NCBI RefSeq assembly: GCF_039909015.1
Contig: NZ_CP150919.1
Location: 5,432,501 to 5,496,500, forward strand
Origin: Pseudomonas grandcourensis
GTDB taxonomy: Bacteria; Pseudomonadota; Gammaproteobacteria; Pseudomonadales; Pseudomonadaceae
Direction of reading: 5' to 3'
DNA length: 64,000 nt
Shown: one piece after another, positions 27,097 to 37,927 of the stretch
Numbering within the stretch: the stretch's first letter is position 1
How the letters are laid out: each line of letters opens with the position of its first letter
The notes under the pieces: model-generated
Told to the model about the DNA's origin: nothing
Databases searched by the model: none
What the model saw: only the letters and a program-made list of their open reading frames with translations
Translations under genes and position numbers: made by a program

Positions 27097-27186
27097 TGTA
27101 GGAGCGAGCCTGCTCGCGATAACGGTCTGACATTCAACATTAATGTCGACAGTTGCTGCGCAATCGCGAGCAGGCTCACTCCTACA
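27097..27186. repeat. REP element pair (family A) inside the arc operon
   Basis: Inverted copies beginning TGTAGGAGCGAGCCTGCTCG and ending AGCAGGCTCACTCCTACA sit between arcB and arcC. In operons such elements can stabilise the upstream message and so give different amounts of upstream and downstream products. Confidence 0.85.
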
Positions 27187-27232
27187 ATTGACCGAGTCGT
27201 TTGCCTTTCCTCTGTTTAGAAGGACTAGCACC

Positions 27233-28162
27233 ATGCGTATCGTCGTTGCTCTGGGCGGTAATGCCCTGCTCCGCCGGGGCGAACCCATGACCGCTGACAA
27301 CCAGCGCGCCAACATCCGGATCGCCACCGAACAGATCGCCAAGATCCATCCCGGCAACCAACTGGTCATCGCCCACGGCAATGGCCCTCAGGTCGGCCTG
27401 CTGTCATTGCAGGCGGCGGCCTACACCTCGGTTTCGCCCTATCCGCTGGACGTGCTCGGCGCCGAGACCGAAGGCATGATCGGCTACATCATCGAACAGG
27501 AACTGGGCAACCTGCTGGACTTCGAAGTGCCCTTCGCGACCTTGCTGACCCAGGTCGAAGTCGATGCCAATGACCCGGCCTTCAAGAACCCGACCAAACC
27601 CATCGGCCCTGTCTATTCCAAGGATGAGGCCGAAGCACTCGCCGCCGAGAAAGGCTGGGCCATTGCCCCGGACGGCGACAAATACCGTCGCGTGGTCGCC
27701 AGCCCGAAACCGAAACGCATCTTTGAAATCCGTCCGATCAAATGGCTGCTGGAAAAAAGCAGCATCGTGATCTGCGCCGGCGGTGGCGGCATTCCGACCA
27801 TGTATACCTCGCCCGGCAAACTCGAGGGCGTCGAAGCGGTCATCGACAAGGACCTGTGCTCGGCGCTGCTGGCCGAACAGCTTGAAGCCGATCTGCTGGT
27901 GATCGCCACCGACGTCAACGCCGCCTTCATCGACTTTGGAAAACCCACGCAGAAAGCCATCGCCCAGGCCCACCCCGACGAAATGGAAAAACTCGGCTTC
28001 GCCGCCGGTTCCATGGGACCGAAGGTGCAGGCAGCCTGCGAATTCGCGCGCCATACTGGAAAAGTGGCGGTGATCGGTTCGCTCGCGGACATCGAAGCGA
28101 TCGTCCAGGGCAAGGCCGGCACGCGCATCAGTACGGCGACACCGGGCATTACCTACTTGTAA
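27233..28162 (+). CDS. arcC: Carbamate kinase
   Basis: Makes ATP from carbamoyl phosphate and ADP, the energy-yielding last step of the arginine deiminase pathway. The 309-residue protein begins [16 protein letters not shown], with the amino-acid-kinase glycine loop, followed by [40 protein letters not shown] and [10 protein letters not shown]. The ATG at 27233 follows AGAAGGAC; the longer open frame to 27143 runs through the REP repeat and is not credible. arcB lies 152 bases upstream, separated by a REP pair. Confidence 0.96.
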   Translation: MRIVVALGGNALLRRGEPMTADNQRANIRIATEQIAKIHPGNQLVIAHGNGPQVGLLSLQAAAYTSVSPYPLDVLGAETEGMIGYIIEQELGNLLDFEVPFATLLTQVEVDANDPAFKNPTKPIGPVYSKDEAEALAAEKGWAIAPDGDKYRRVVASPKPKRIFEIRPIKWLLEKSSIVICAGGGGIPTMYTSPGKLEGVEAVIDKDLCSALLAEQLEADLLVIATDVNAAFIDFGKPTQKAIAQAHPDEMEKLGFAAGSMGPKVQAACEFARHTGKVAVIGSLADIEAIVQGKAGTRISTATPGITYL

Positions 28163-28174
28163 GGAGAGACGTCT

Positions 28175-28537
28175 ATGGCACAGTTTGAGCCAGGTCACTT
28201 GCACATCGAACGACATGCGCTGACCCCGGATGATGTCAGCTACAACGTGCACCTCGACTATGAAGTCAGCAAGAATGCCAAAGGGGAAAAAGGCATCCAG
28301 TTCACTATGCATGGCAGCATTCAGGGCAAGGAAATGTCAGAGCCCTTCTTCCTGCCCAAGGAGGAGGCCTACAACTTCGCCAGCAATGTGACGAAAATCG
28401 CCGAGAAGTACGGGATTCCGAAGACGCACAGCCAGATCGGATCGGTCCACAAACATTACGATTTGATGTTTGAAGACATCCGGCAGCAGTTGAATATGAA
28501 ATCAGGCGACCCGGTAAACCCCGAACACTTCGAATAA
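28175..28537 (+). CDS. DUF5064-family small protein at the end of the arc operon
   Basis: A 120-residue cytoplasmic protein without TM or signal peptide, which I recognise as a DUF5064 protein, a family found mostly in pseudomonads and of unknown function. It starts MAQFEPGHLHIERHAL and looks like a mixed beta/alpha fold (FTMHGSIQGKEM; FASNVTKIAEKYGI). It begins 12 bases after arcC behind AAGGAGAG, so it is probably translated from the arc transcript. A link to arginine fermentation is suggested only by position. Confidence 0.8.
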   Translation: MAQFEPGHLHIERHALTPDDVSYNVHLDYEVSKNAKGEKGIQFTMHGSIQGKEMSEPFFLPKEEAYNFASNVTKIAEKYGIPKTHSQIGSVHKHYDLMFEDIRQQLNMKSGDPVNPEHFE

Positions 28538-28561
28538 CCCAGTCTCCAAGTAGAAGCTGTA

Positions 28562-28593
28562 CCTGTGGGAGCGAGCTTGCTCGCTCCCACAGG
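28562..28593. terminator. Compact REP-derived perfect hairpin after the arc operon
   Basis: Arms of 14 bases (CCTGTGGGAGCGAG and its exact complement) around a 4-base loop CTTG: a single collapsed family A REP palindrome. It lies 24 bases after the last stop codon of the arc operon and 98 before the next start, so it probably ends or stabilises the arc message. No T-run follows. Confidence 0.65.
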
Positions 28594-28690
28594 GATCTTC
28601 GTTACCCGTATATCCCGCGCAAAATTTCACCATTAGCCCGCCCCAAGGCATACTTGCCACCCTCCGCACTGCAGACCCCAAGACCGCCCC

Positions 28691-30199
28691 ATGCGTATCC
28701 ACGTCAGCTTCATCGACCGCGTCGGTATCACCCAGGAAGTCCTGGCCCTGCTCGGCGGGCGCAATCTGAACCTGGATGCGGTGGAAATGGTCCCGCCCAA
28801 TGTCTATATCGACGCCCCGACCCTGAGCCCGCAAGTCCTCGAAGAACTGCGCGATGCCCTGTTCAGCGTGCGTGGCGTGCAAGCGGTGACGGTGGTCGAC
28901 ATCCTGCCCGGCCAGCGCCGGCACTTGCAGCTCGACGCCTTGCTGGCAGCCATGACCGACCCGGTGCTGGCACTGGACAGCGACGGCAAGGTGCTGCTGG
29001 CCAACCCGGCCCTGATCGCCCTGTACGGCCGCGAACCGGACGGTGAAAGCGTGGGGGACCTGTTTGCCGACCCGGCCTTGCTCGACGCCCTGCTCGAACA
29101 CGGCTTTCGCCTGCCGCTGCGGGAAATCACCGTCAACGGCCAGACCCTGTTGCTCGACGCCACGCCGATCACCGACGCCGGTGCCCTGCTGACCCTGTAC
29201 CAACCGAACCGCATCGGCGAACGTCTGTCCGCGCTGCACCATGACCACGCCGAAGGTTTCGATGCACTGCTCGGCGAGTCCCCGGTGATCCGCACCCTCA
29301 AGGCACGCGCCCAGCGGGTGGCGGCCCTCGATGCGCCGCTGCTGATCCAGGGCGAAACCGGCACCGGCAAGGAACTGGTGGCCCGCGCCTGCCACGCCAT
29401 CAGCGCCCGGCACAGTTCACCCTTTCTGGCGTTGAACTGCGCGGCATTACCCGAGAACCTCGCCGAAAGTGAACTGTTCGGCTACGCCCCCGGCGCCTTC
29501 ACCGGCGCGCAGCGAGGTGGTAAGCCGGGGCTGATGGAGCTGGCCAACCAGGGCACGGTGTTTCTCGATGAAATCGGCGAGATGTCACCGTACTTGCAGG
29601 CCAAATTGCTGCGATTCCTCAATGACGGCAGTTTTCGCCGGGTCGGAGGTGACCGTGAGGTCAAGGTCAACGTGCGGATCCTCAGCGCGACCCACCGCGA
29701 CCTGGAAAAAATGGTCAGCGAAGGCCTGTTCCGCGAAGACCTGTTCTATCGCCTCAACGTCCTCAACGTCGAAGTGCCGCCCCTGCGTGAGCGTGGCCAG
29801 GACATTCTGCTGCTGGCCCGCTACTTCATGCAGCAGGCCTGTGCACAGATCCAGCGACCAATCTGCCGCCTGGCACCGGGCACTTACCCGGCGCTGCTGG
29901 GCAACCGCTGGCCGGGCAACGTGCGGCAATTGCAGAACGTGATTTTCCGCGCCGCAGCGATTTGCGAAAGCAGCCTGGTGGACATCGGCGACCTCGACAT
30001 CGCCGGCACCTCGGTAGCCCGCCAGAGCGACCATGACGTCGACAGCCTGGAACAGGCCATGGACGGGTTCGAGAAAACCCTGCTGGAAAAACTCTACGTT
30101 AGCTATCCCTCGACCCGGCAACTGGCGACCCGTCTGCAAACCTCCCACACGGCGATTGCCCACCGGTTGCGCAAGTACGGGATTCCGAGCAAGGCCTGA
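28691..30199 (+). CDS. gcsR: TyrR-like sigma-54 enhancer-binding regulator (GcsR)
   Basis: Transcription activator of 502 residues. Order: ACT domain about 1-70 (MRIHVSFIDRVGITQEVLALL), PAS domain about 78-185, AAA+ sigma-54-interaction domain with Walker A GETGTGKE at about 220, the GAFTGA loop at about 268 and FLDEIGEM, and a C-terminal HTH (ATRLQTSHTAIAHRLRKYGI). This is the TyrR/PhhR architecture. In P. aeruginosa the homologue GcsR senses glycine and activates the adjacent glycine-cleavage operon. Here gcvH starts 456 bases downstream, with three candidate binding sites and a -24/-12 promoter between. GAFTGA is intact, so sigma-54 activation is expected, unlike E. coli TyrR. Confidence 0.92.
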   Translation: MRIHVSFIDRVGITQEVLALLGGRNLNLDAVEMVPPNVYIDAPTLSPQVLEELRDALFSVRGVQAVTVVDILPGQRRHLQLDALLAAMTDPVLALDSDGKVLLANPALIALYGREPDGESVGDLFADPALLDALLEHGFRLPLREITVNGQTLLLDATPITDAGALLTLYQPNRIGERLSALHHDHAEGFDALLGESPVIRTLKARAQRVAALDAPLLIQGETGTGKELVARACHAISARHSSPFLALNCAALPENLAESELFGYAPGAFTGAQRGGKPGLMELANQGTVFLDEIGEMSPYLQAKLLRFLNDGSFRRVGGDREVKVNVRILSATHRDLEKMVSEGLFREDLFYRLNVLNVEVPPLRERGQDILLLARYFMQQACAQIQRPICRLAPGTYPALLGNRWPGNVRQLQNVIFRAAAICESSLVDIGDLDIAGTSVARQSDHDVDSLEQAMDGFEKTLLEKLYVSYPSTRQLATRLQTSHTAIAHRLRKYGIPSKA

Positions 30200-30240
30200 G
30201 GCCTGGCGTCCACAGATGGTGGATTGTGTACACCAACCTG

Positions 30241-30323
30241 TGTAGGAGCTGCCGCAGGCTGCGATCTTTTGACTTTGATCTTATGGTGCCTGCGACAAGA
30301 TCGCAGCCTGCGGCAGCTCCTAC
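30241..30323. repeat. REP element pair (family B, GAGCTGCCGCAGGCTGCGATC core)
   Basis: Inverted copies of a different REP-like motif, TGTAGGAGCTGCCGCAGGCT and its reverse complement, around about 25 bases. It follows gcsR and may mark the end of its message. Confidence 0.85.
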
Positions 30324-30377
30324 GGAACGGATTGTCACTTCGAAAACTTCTTCACCTGTTTAAAAACGACCTCCATC

Positions 30378-30395
30378 TGTACTGAAAGCGCTACA
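30378..30395. promoter_or_regulatory. Candidate GcsR/TyrR box 1
   Basis: TGTACTGAAAGCGCTACA: TGTA-N10-TACA as in TyrR boxes, ending in the CGCTACA half-site shared with the next two sites. About 183 bases upstream of the sigma-54 promoter. Confidence 0.6.
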
Positions 30396-30396
30396 G

Positions 30397-30414
30397 CGGA
30401 ACGATATCGCTACA
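30397..30414. promoter_or_regulatory. Candidate GcsR box 2
   Basis: CGGAACGATATCGCTACA fits, with one mismatch, the reverse complement of the GcsR site TGTAACG-N4-CGTTCCG that I recall for P. aeruginosa. It starts 19 bases after box 1. Confidence 0.65.
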
Positions 30415-30477
30415 CCCCTCTCCGATCACGGCTGTGCAAGGCTTTGATCCACCTCGGCTTTTATCATTGACATATGC

Positions 30478-30495
30478 CGTATCGATTTCGCTACA
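30478..30495. promoter_or_regulatory. Candidate GcsR box 3
   Basis: CGTATCGATTTCGCTACA shares the CGCTACA half-site and spacing with boxes 1 and 2. It ends 65 bases before the -24 element, a distance usual for enhancer sites. Confidence 0.6.
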
Positions 30496-30560
30496 ACGAT
30501 TGATTTTCAGCCTTTGTCGAAACCACCTAAATCATTGATCAACAACAACAAAAACAACGT

Positions 30561-30576
30561 TGGCCGCGTTCTTGCT
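30561..30576 (+). promoter_or_regulatory. Sigma-54 (RpoN) -24/-12 promoter for gcvH-gcvP-sdaA-gcvT
   Basis: TGGCCGCGTTCTTGCT has TGGC and TTGC at exactly the consensus spacing (TGGCAC-N5-TTGCW), with two mismatches in the middle. It ends 79 bases before the gcvH start codon and lies downstream of three candidate enhancer sites. This agrees with an adjacent sigma-54 activator. Confidence 0.78.
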
Positions 30577-30655
30577 ATGTACTCCCCCATAACCCGGGCA
30601 TTGCCCAAGCATTCAATCGCGTCCACCAGACGAGTCTGGCCCCTTAGGAGTTTCC

Positions 30656-31039
30656 ATGAGCGAGTTGCGTTTTACTGAAGATCACGAATGGCTGCGCACC
30701 GAAGCTGACGGCAGCGTCACGGTCGGCATCACCGCTTTCGCACAGAACGCCCTGGGCGACGTGGTTTTCGTTCAACTGCCTGAGCTGCAGTCCTACGACA
30801 AAGGCGCCGAAGCCGCCACCGTGGAATCGGTAAAGGCTGCCAGCGGCGTGTACATGCCGCTGGACGGCGAAGTGCTGGAAGTGAACCCGGCGCTCGACAG
30901 CAGCCCTGAATTGGTCAACGAAGATCCGCTGGGCGAAGGCTGGTTCTTCCGCTTCCAGCCAAGCGACGTCTCGGCAGTCGCCCAACTGCTGGATCAGGAC
31001 GCCTACGACCGTCTGATCAAAGCCCAAGCCGAAGCCTGA
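30656..31039 (+). CDS. gcvH: Glycine cleavage system H protein
   Basis: Lipoylated carrier of the glycine cleavage complex, shuttling the aminomethyl group from GcvP to GcvT. The 127-residue protein has the lipoyl-domain motif [16 protein letters not shown], where Lys60 is the expected lipoylation site, and the usual starting region [10 protein letters not shown]. The ATG follows TAGGAG. It is the first gene of gcvH-gcvP-sdaA-gcvT, downstream of a -24/-12 promoter; gcvP follows after 11 bases. Confidence 0.96.
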   Translation: MSELRFTEDHEWLRTEADGSVTVGITAFAQNALGDVVFVQLPELQSYDKGAEAATVESVKAASGVYMPLDGEVLEVNPALDSSPELVNEDPLGEGWFFRFQPSDVSAVAQLLDQDAYDRLIKAQAEA

Positions 31040-31050
31040 GGAGCACCGAC

Positions 31051-33903
31051 ATGACTCAAGTGAATCTGACCACCGCTAATGAATTCATCGCCCGTCACAT
31101 CGGCCCGCGCGCCGGCGACGAGCAAGCCATGCTCAACAGCCTCGGTTTCGACTCCCTGGAAGCCCTGAGCGCCAGCGTGATTCCCGACAGCATCAAGGGC
31201 ACCAGCGTCCTCGGCCTGGAAGACGGCTTGAGCGAAGCCGATGCCCTGGCCTTGATCAAGTCCATTGCGACTAAAAACCAACTGTTCAAGACCTTCATCG
31301 GCCAGGGTTACTACGGCACCCACACGCCGTCGCCGATCCTGCGCAACCTGCTGGAAAACCCGGCCTGGTACACCGCCTACACCCCGTACCAGCCGGAAAT
31401 CTCCCAGGGCCGTCTCGAAGCGCTGCTGAACTTCCAGACCCTGATCAGCGACCTCACCGGACTGCCGATCGCCAACGCCTCGCTGCTCGACGAAGCCACC
31501 GCCGCTGCCGAAGCCATGACCTTCTGCAAACGCCTGAGCAAGAACAAGGGCAGCCACGCCTTCTTCGCCTCCGTGCATTGCCACCCACAGACCCTCGACG
31601 TACTGCGCACCCGTGCCGAGCCTTTGGGCATCGACGTGGTGGTTGGCGACGAGCGCGAACTGACTGACGTGACGCCGTTCTTCGGCGCACTGCTGCAATA
31701 CCCGGCGAGCAACGGTGACGTGTTCGATTACCGCGAGCTGACCGAACGCTTCCACGCCGCCAATGCCCTCGTTGCCGTGGCTGCCGACCTGCTGGCCCTG
31801 ACCGTGCTGACCGCGCCAGGCGAATTCGGCGCCGACGTGGCCATCGGCAGTGCACAGCGCTTCGGCGTGCCGCTGGGCTTCGGTGGCCCGCACGCGGCGT
31901 ACTTCTCCACCAAGGACGCGTTCAAGCGTGACATGCCGGGCCGCTTGGTCGGTGTTTCCGTAGACCGTTTCGGCAACCCGGCCCTGCGCCTGGCCATGCA
32001 GACCCGCGAGCAACACATCCGTCGCGAGAAAGCCACCAGCAACATCTGCACCGCGCAAGTACTGCTGGCCAACATCGCCAGCATGTACGCCGTGTACCAC
32101 GGTCCGAAAGGCCTGACGCAGATCGCCAATCGCATCCATCACCTGACCGCGATCCTGGCCAAAGGCTTGAGCGCATTGGGCCTGAGCGTCGAACAAGCGA
32201 GCTTCTTCGACACCCTGACCGTGAAGACCGGCGCGCAAACCGCCGCCCTGCACGACAAGGCACACGCCCAGCGCATCAACCTGCGCGTGGTCGATGGCGA
32301 GCGCCTGGGCCTGTCCCTGGACGAAACCACCATTCAGGCCGACGTTGAAACCCTGTGGAGCCTGCTGTCCGACGGCAAAGCCCTGCCGGACTTCGCCGCC
32401 CTCGCCGCCTCGGTCGTCAGCACCATCCCGGCCGCGCTGGTGCGTCAGTCGCCGATCCTCAGCCACCCGGTGTTCAACCGCTATCACTCGGAAACCGAGC
32501 TGATGCGCTACCTGCGCAAACTGGCGGACAAGGACCTGGCGCTGGACCGCACCATGATCCCGCTGGGTTCGTGCACCATGAAACTCAACGCCGCCAGCGA
32601 AATGATCCCGGTGACCTGGGCCGAGTTCGGCGCCCTGCACCCGTTCGCCCCGGCCGAGCAAAGCGCCGGCTACCAGCAACTGACCGACGAACTGGAAGCA
32701 ATGCTTTGCGCTGCGACCGGCTACGACTCGGTTTCGCTGCAACCGAACGCCGGTTCGCAAGGTGAATACGCAGGTCTGCTGGCGATCCGTGCCTACCACC
32801 AGAGCCGTGGCGAAGACCGTCGCGACATCTGCCTGATCCCGTCGTCGGCCCACGGCACCAACCCGGCCACCGCACAAATGGCCGGCATGCGTGTCGTCGT
32901 TACTGCCTGCGATGCCCGTGGCAACGTTGATATCGAAGACCTGCGCGCCAAGGCCATCGAGCACCGCGAACACCTCGCCGCGCTGATGATCACCTACCCG
33001 TCGACCCACGGCGTGTTCGAAGAAGGCATCCGCGAAATCTGCGGCATCGTTCATGACAACGGCGGCCAGGTGTACATCGACGGCGCCAACATGAACGCCA
33101 TGGTCGGCCTCTGCGCCCCGGGCAAGTTCGGCGGCGACGTGTCGCACCTGAACCTGCACAAGACCTTCTGCATCCCCCACGGCGGTGGCGGCCCGGGTGT
33201 CGGCCCGATCGGTGTGAAATCGCACCTGGCGCCATTCCTGCCGGGCCACGCACAGATGGAGCGCAAGGAAGGCGCCGTTTGCGCGGCACCGTTCGGCAGC
33301 GCGAGCATTCTGCCGATCACCTGGATGTACATTCGTATGATGGGTGGCGCTGGCCTCAAGCGTGCTTCGCAACTGGCGATCCTCAATGCCAACTACATCT
33401 CCCGTCGCCTCGAAGAGCACTATCCAGTGCTGTACACCGGCAGCAACGGCCTGGTGGCGCATGAGTGCATCCTCGACCTGCGTCCATTGAAAGACAGCAG
33501 CGGCATCAGCGTCGATGACGTCGCCAAGCGCCTGATCGACTTCGGCTTCCACGCACCGACCATGTCGTTCCCGGTGGCCGGCACGTTGATGATCGAGCCG
33601 ACCGAAAGTGAATCCAAGGAAGAACTGGACCGTTTCTGCGACGCCATGATCCGCATCCGCGAAGAAATCCGCGCAGTTGAAAACGGCACACTGGACAAGG
33701 ACGACAACCCGCTGAAAAACGCCCCGCACACCGCCAAGGAGCTGGTGGGCGAGTGGTCGCACCCGTACAGCCGTGAGCAAGCGGTGTACCCGGTTGCGTC
33801 GCTGATCGAAGGCAAGTACTGGCCGCCGGTCGGTCGCGTCGACAACGTGTTCGGCGACCGCAACCTGGTCTGCGCCTGCCCGTCGATCGAAAGCTACGCT
33901 TAA
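31051..33903 (+). CDS. gcvP: Glycine dehydrogenase (decarboxylating), P protein
   Basis: PLP-dependent decarboxylase that starts glycine cleavage and loads the aminomethyl group on GcvH. The 950-residue protein is full length for a fused P protein: N-terminal half ([40 protein letters not shown] in pieces) and C-terminal half with the glycine-rich segment [18 protein letters not shown], in which Lys704 should bind PLP. The ATG follows GAGGAG. It lies in the gcv operon; a perfect hairpin and a REP pair separate it from sdaA. Confidence 0.97.
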   Translation: MTQVNLTTANEFIARHIGPRAGDEQAMLNSLGFDSLEALSASVIPDSIKGTSVLGLEDGLSEADALALIKSIATKNQLFKTFIGQGYYGTHTPSPILRNLLENPAWYTAYTPYQPEISQGRLEALLNFQTLISDLTGLPIANASLLDEATAAAEAMTFCKRLSKNKGSHAFFASVHCHPQTLDVLRTRAEPLGIDVVVGDERELTDVTPFFGALLQYPASNGDVFDYRELTERFHAANALVAVAADLLALTVLTAPGEFGADVAIGSAQRFGVPLGFGGPHAAYFSTKDAFKRDMPGRLVGVSVDRFGNPALRLAMQTREQHIRREKATSNICTAQVLLANIASMYAVYHGPKGLTQIANRIHHLTAILAKGLSALGLSVEQASFFDTLTVKTGAQTAALHDKAHAQRINLRVVDGERLGLSLDETTIQADVETLWSLLSDGKALPDFAALAASVVSTIPAALVRQSPILSHPVFNRYHSETELMRYLRKLADKDLALDRTMIPLGSCTMKLNAASEMIPVTWAEFGALHPFAPAEQSAGYQQLTDELEAMLCAATGYDSVSLQPNAGSQGEYAGLLAIRAYHQSRGEDRRDICLIPSSAHGTNPATAQMAGMRVVVTACDARGNVDIEDLRAKAIEHREHLAALMITYPSTHGVFEEGIREICGIVHDNGGQVYIDGANMNAMVGLCAPGKFGGDVSHLNLHKTFCIPHGGGGPGVGPIGVKSHLAPFLPGHAQMERKEGAVCAAPFGSASILPITWMYIRMMGGAGLKRASQLAILNANYISRRLEEHYPVLYTGSNGLVAHECILDLRPLKDSSGISVDDVAKRLIDFGFHAPTMSFPVAGTLMIEPTESESKEELDRFCDAMIRIREEIRAVENGTLDKDDNPLKNAPHTAKELVGEWSHPYSREQAVYPVASLIEGKYWPPVGRVDNVFGDRNLVCACPSIESYA

Positions 33904-33911
33904 ACGAATGA

Positions 33912-33933
33912 GGGGGCGGATTGATCCGCCCCC
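33912..33933. terminator. Perfect 10-bp hairpin after gcvP
   Basis: GGGGGCGGAT and ATCCGCCCCC pair perfectly around a two-base loop 8 bases after the gcvP stop. Only three T follow (ACTTTC), so termination may be partial and act as an attenuator before sdaA. Confidence 0.55.
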
Positions 33934-33957
33934 ACTTTCAGAAACACCGCAATACCC

Positions 33958-34042
33958 TGTAGGAGCTGCCGCAGGCTGCGATCTTTTGATCTTGATCTTG
34001 AAAAAACAGGATCAAAAGATCGCAGCCTGCGGCAGCGCCTAC
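33958..34042. repeat. REP element pair (family B) inside the gcv operon
   Basis: Inverted copies beginning TGTAGGAGCTGCCGCAGGCT and ending GCCTGCGGCAGCGCCTAC around about 35 bases, between gcvP and sdaA. Confidence 0.85.
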
Positions 34043-34091
34043 GCAAAGCATCTCCCGTGATACGCCTATAAAAAGAAACCGGAGAACCACC

Positions 34092-35468
<1,377 letters not shown>

Positions 35469-35504
35469 TGCGCGCTCATCTGCACCCTTCTTCAGGAGCT
35501 GAAT

Positions 35505-36629
35505 ATGTCCACCGAACAACTGTTGAAAACCCCGTTGCACGCACTGCACATCGAACTCGGCGCGCGCATGGTGCCCTTCGCCGGCTACGACATGCCCGTG
35601 CAGTACCCGCTGGGCGTGATGAAGGAACACCAGCACACCCGCGACCAGGCCGGGCTGTTCGACGTCTCGCACATGGGCCAGATTCGCCTGACCGGCGCCA
35701 ATGCCGCCAAGGCCCTGGAAACCCTGGTGCCGGTGGACATCATCGACCTGCCGGTGGGCATGCAACGTTACGCGATGTTCACCAATGCGACGGGCGGTAT
35801 CCTTGATGACCTGATGGTCGCCAACCTGGGTAACGACGAACTGTTCCTGGTGGTCAACGCCGCCTGCAAGGACCAGGACCTGGCCCACCTGCGCAAGCAC
35901 ATTGGCGACCAGTGCACGATCGAGCCGCTGTTCGAAGAACGTGCCCTGCTCGCCCTGCAAGGCCCGGCTGCAGTGACCGTGCTGGCACGCCTGGCACCGG
36001 AAGTTGCAAAGATGACCTTCATGCAGTTCGCCCGCGTGAAGCTGCTGGGCGTGGACTGCTTCGCCAGCCGTTCGGGTTACACCGGTGAAGACGGTTTCGA
36101 AATTTCCGTACCCGCCGCCAGCGCCGAAGCCCTGGCTCGCGCACTGCTCGCTGAAGCCGAAGTGGCCGCCATCGGCCTTGGCGCCCGCGACTCCCTGCGC
36201 CTGGAAGCCGGCCTGTGCCTGTACGGCCACGACATGAACACCGACACCACTCCAATCGAGGCGAGCCTGCTGTGGGCGATCTCCAAGCCACGTCGCGCTG
36301 ATGGCGCACGGGCCGGCGGCTTCCCTGGCGCCGAAACCGTATTCGCCCAGCAACAGGCAGGCGTGAGCCGCAAACGTGTAGGCCTGCTGCCACAGGAACG
36401 TACACCCGTGCGTGAAGGCGCCGAGATCGTCAACGAAGCCGGCGACATCATCGGTAGCGTCTGCAGCGGTGGTTTCGGGCCGACCCTGGGCGGTCCGCTG
36501 GCCATGGGTTACGTCGACAGCGCTTACATCACACTGGACACACCGGTCTGGGCGATCGTTCGTGGGAAAAAGGTGCCTTTGCTTGTAAGCAAAATGCCAT
36601 TTGTTCCACAACGCTACTATCGTGGCTGA
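35505..36629 (+). CDS. gcvT: Glycine cleavage system aminomethyltransferase (T protein)
   Basis: Transfers the methylene group from aminomethylated GcvH to tetrahydrofolate, releasing ammonia. The 374-residue protein carries the GcvT folate-binding fold: [26 protein letters not shown] (with the catalytic Asp region), [30 protein letters not shown] and a C-terminal barrel domain. The ATG follows CAGGAG. It is last in the gcvH-gcvP-sdaA-gcvT run, and no glyA is present in the cluster, so serine hydroxymethyltransferase must be encoded elsewhere. Confidence 0.96.
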   Translation: MSTEQLLKTPLHALHIELGARMVPFAGYDMPVQYPLGVMKEHQHTRDQAGLFDVSHMGQIRLTGANAAKALETLVPVDIIDLPVGMQRYAMFTNATGGILDDLMVANLGNDELFLVVNAACKDQDLAHLRKHIGDQCTIEPLFEERALLALQGPAAVTVLARLAPEVAKMTFMQFARVKLLGVDCFASRSGYTGEDGFEISVPAASAEALARALLAEAEVAAIGLGARDSLRLEAGLCLYGHDMNTDTTPIEASLLWAISKPRRADGARAGGFPGAETVFAQQQAGVSRKRVGLLPQERTPVREGAEIVNEAGDIIGSVCSGGFGPTLGGPLAMGYVDSAYITLDTPVWAIVRGKKVPLLVSKMPFVPQRYYRG

Positions 36630-37031
36630 TTGACTGTTCCTATAAGTAACGCGGTTGCGTTAACGGTGCACTAATGTGTAACGCAACCGCCATAAAATAG
36701 TGCAATGTTTGGCTCTAAGCTTCGATTATGAACTTTGCTTATAACGATCGAAAACAATTGAACAAGGTTAGTGAATAAGGCCCCACTAGTGGACTTACTT
36801 TGCCATCAACCTGAGGAAATACGGGGCCTTCACGGGGCTTGTTTTTTCTCCCGTAGTTGGCGTAGAGTTTGTTCACTGTGTTTGCATGGGTCGCTTGGAA
36901 TCGTGACCTGGGCAGTAGCCTACAAGTTAGCTACATCCCGTTCGACGTCTTCTTACTCTCCTGCAACCAGCCCCAGTACTCTTTCATGAGAAGGAGACTG
37001 TCATTAATTTTTGCGTCAAAGGAAATAAGAA
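36630..37031. other. Gene-free region with inverted repeat and cold-shock leader
   Basis: 402 bases between gcvT and the cold-shock gene. A perfect 12-base inverted repeat, GCGGTTGCGTTA (36651-36662) with TAACGCAACCGC (36679-36690), lies 21 bases after gcvT and could end its message. The remainder is AT-richer and probably contains the promoter and the long 5' leader usual for cspA-type genes; small open frames here lack convincing start sites. Confidence 0.55.
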
Positions 37032-37244
37032 ATGTCCCAACGTCAGAGCGGTACCGTCAAGTGGTTTAACGACGAGAAAGGTTTTGGTTTTATCACTCCT
37101 GAAAGCGGTCCGGATCTGTTCGTGCATTTCCGCGCCATCCAGGGCAACGGCTTCAAAAGCCTGAAAGAAGGCCAGAAAGTGACTTTCATCGCCGTGCAGG
37201 GCCAGAAAGGCATGCAGGCTGACGAAGTACAAGCAGAAGCCTAA
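37032..37244 (+). CDS. CspA-family cold-shock protein
   Basis: Single cold-shock domain of 70 residues that binds single-stranded nucleic acids and acts as an RNA chaperone. RNP1 (KGFGFITP) and RNP2 (LFVHFRAI) are intact, after the typical start [15 protein letters not shown]. The ATG follows AGGAAATAAGAA. The gene is monocistronic: a long leader lies upstream and a clear terminator downstream. Which paralogue of the Pseudomonas Csp set it is cannot be decided here. Confidence 0.95.
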
Positions 37245-37260
37245 TCTTCTGTAACGAAAA

Positions 37261-37291
37261 AGCCCCTGATGCTGACATCAGGGGCTTTTTT
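37261..37291 (+). terminator. Rho-independent terminator of the cold-shock gene
   Basis: AGCCCCTGATG and CATCAGGGGCT form a perfect 11-base stem with a CTGA loop, preceded by A-residues and followed by TTTTT, so it could work on both strands. Confidence 0.92.
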
Positions 37292-37340
37292 GTGCGCGTA
37301 AATCCGTAAAATGGCTTCTTTTTTTCACCGAGAGCCTGCC

Positions 37341-37829
37341 ATGTCGAAACACCTGCTTACTCCCCAGGGCGACTTTCCTGCCGCTGGCCTGGGTCGTCGC
37401 CTGGCAGCCATGTTCTATGATTTCCTGCTGTGCACCGCCCTGCTGATCGTCACCAGCGGCATCTACAAGATGATCCAGATGGCGATCATCGGCGAAGAAA
37501 GGATGCGCACCCTGACCGAAGCCGGTGCCCTGGACGGCGATCCCCTGCTCTCCACAGTGCTGCTGTTCGTACTGTTCGGCTTCTTCGCCAAATTCTGGAC
37601 CTGGTCCGGTCAGACGCTGGGCATGCAGGTCTGGTGCATCCGCGTGCAGAATGCCGATGGCTCGTCCATCAGCCTGTGGCAGGCACTGCTGCGCTTTGTG
37701 GTATCGATTGCCTCGCTGCTTTGCGTTGGCCTGGGATTCTTCTGGTCGCTGTTCGACAAACAGAAACGCAGCTGGCATGACATCTACTCCAATACCGAAC
37801 TGGTGCGGATTCCGAAAAAGACCAAGTAA
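37341..37829 (+). CDS. RDD-family inner-membrane protein
   Basis: A 162-residue membrane protein of the RDD family, whose function is mostly unknown (some members link to ion transport). It opens with AAGLGRRLAAMFYDFLL, where the family's Arg and Asp residues lie in the first TM region, and contains GQTLGMQVWCIRVQNADG followed by two more TM segments (about 105-140). The ATG at 37341 is chosen over an upstream ATG at 37311, which would overlap the terminator region. It stands alone, with a family B REP pair after it. Confidence 0.85.
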   Translation: MSKHLLTPQGDFPAAGLGRRLAAMFYDFLLCTALLIVTSGIYKMIQMAIIGEERMRTLTEAGALDGDPLLSTVLLFVLFGFFAKFWTWSGQTLGMQVWCIRVQNADGSSISLWQALLRFVVSIASLLCVGLGFFWSLFDKQKRSWHDIYSNTELVRIPKKTK

Positions 37830-37840
37830 CGCCCACAAAA

Positions 37841-37915
37841 AAAGATCGCAGCCTTCGGCAGCTCCTACAGGGTTTCGTTTACACCTGTAGGAGCTGCCGA
37901 AGGCTGCGATCTTTT
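37841..37915. repeat. REP element pair (family B)
   Basis: Inverted copies of AAGATCGCAGCCTTCGGCAG around a 15-base spacer, between the convergent RDD and nadA genes; it can fold as a bidirectional transcript end. Confidence 0.85.
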
Positions 37916-37927
37916 GCTTTCTGGCTT

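Noticed and set aside
27097..27186. Repeated palindromes taken as a CRISPR-like or mobile element signal
   Set aside because: They are paired REP repeats scattered across the window, without regular spacers, cas genes or transposase nearby.
30324..30655. Glycine riboswitch before gcvH
   Set aside because: I could not find the paired aptamer pattern; the enhancer sites and sigma-54 promoter explain the control better.
31003..33780. Minus-strand open frame of 925 codons opposite gcvP
   Set aside because: Shadow of gcvP, with low-complexity translation and no recognisable domain.
36771..37069. Short open frames in the cold-shock leader region
   Set aside because: No convincing ribosome sites or family likeness; the region is better explained as promoter and leader of the cold-shock gene.
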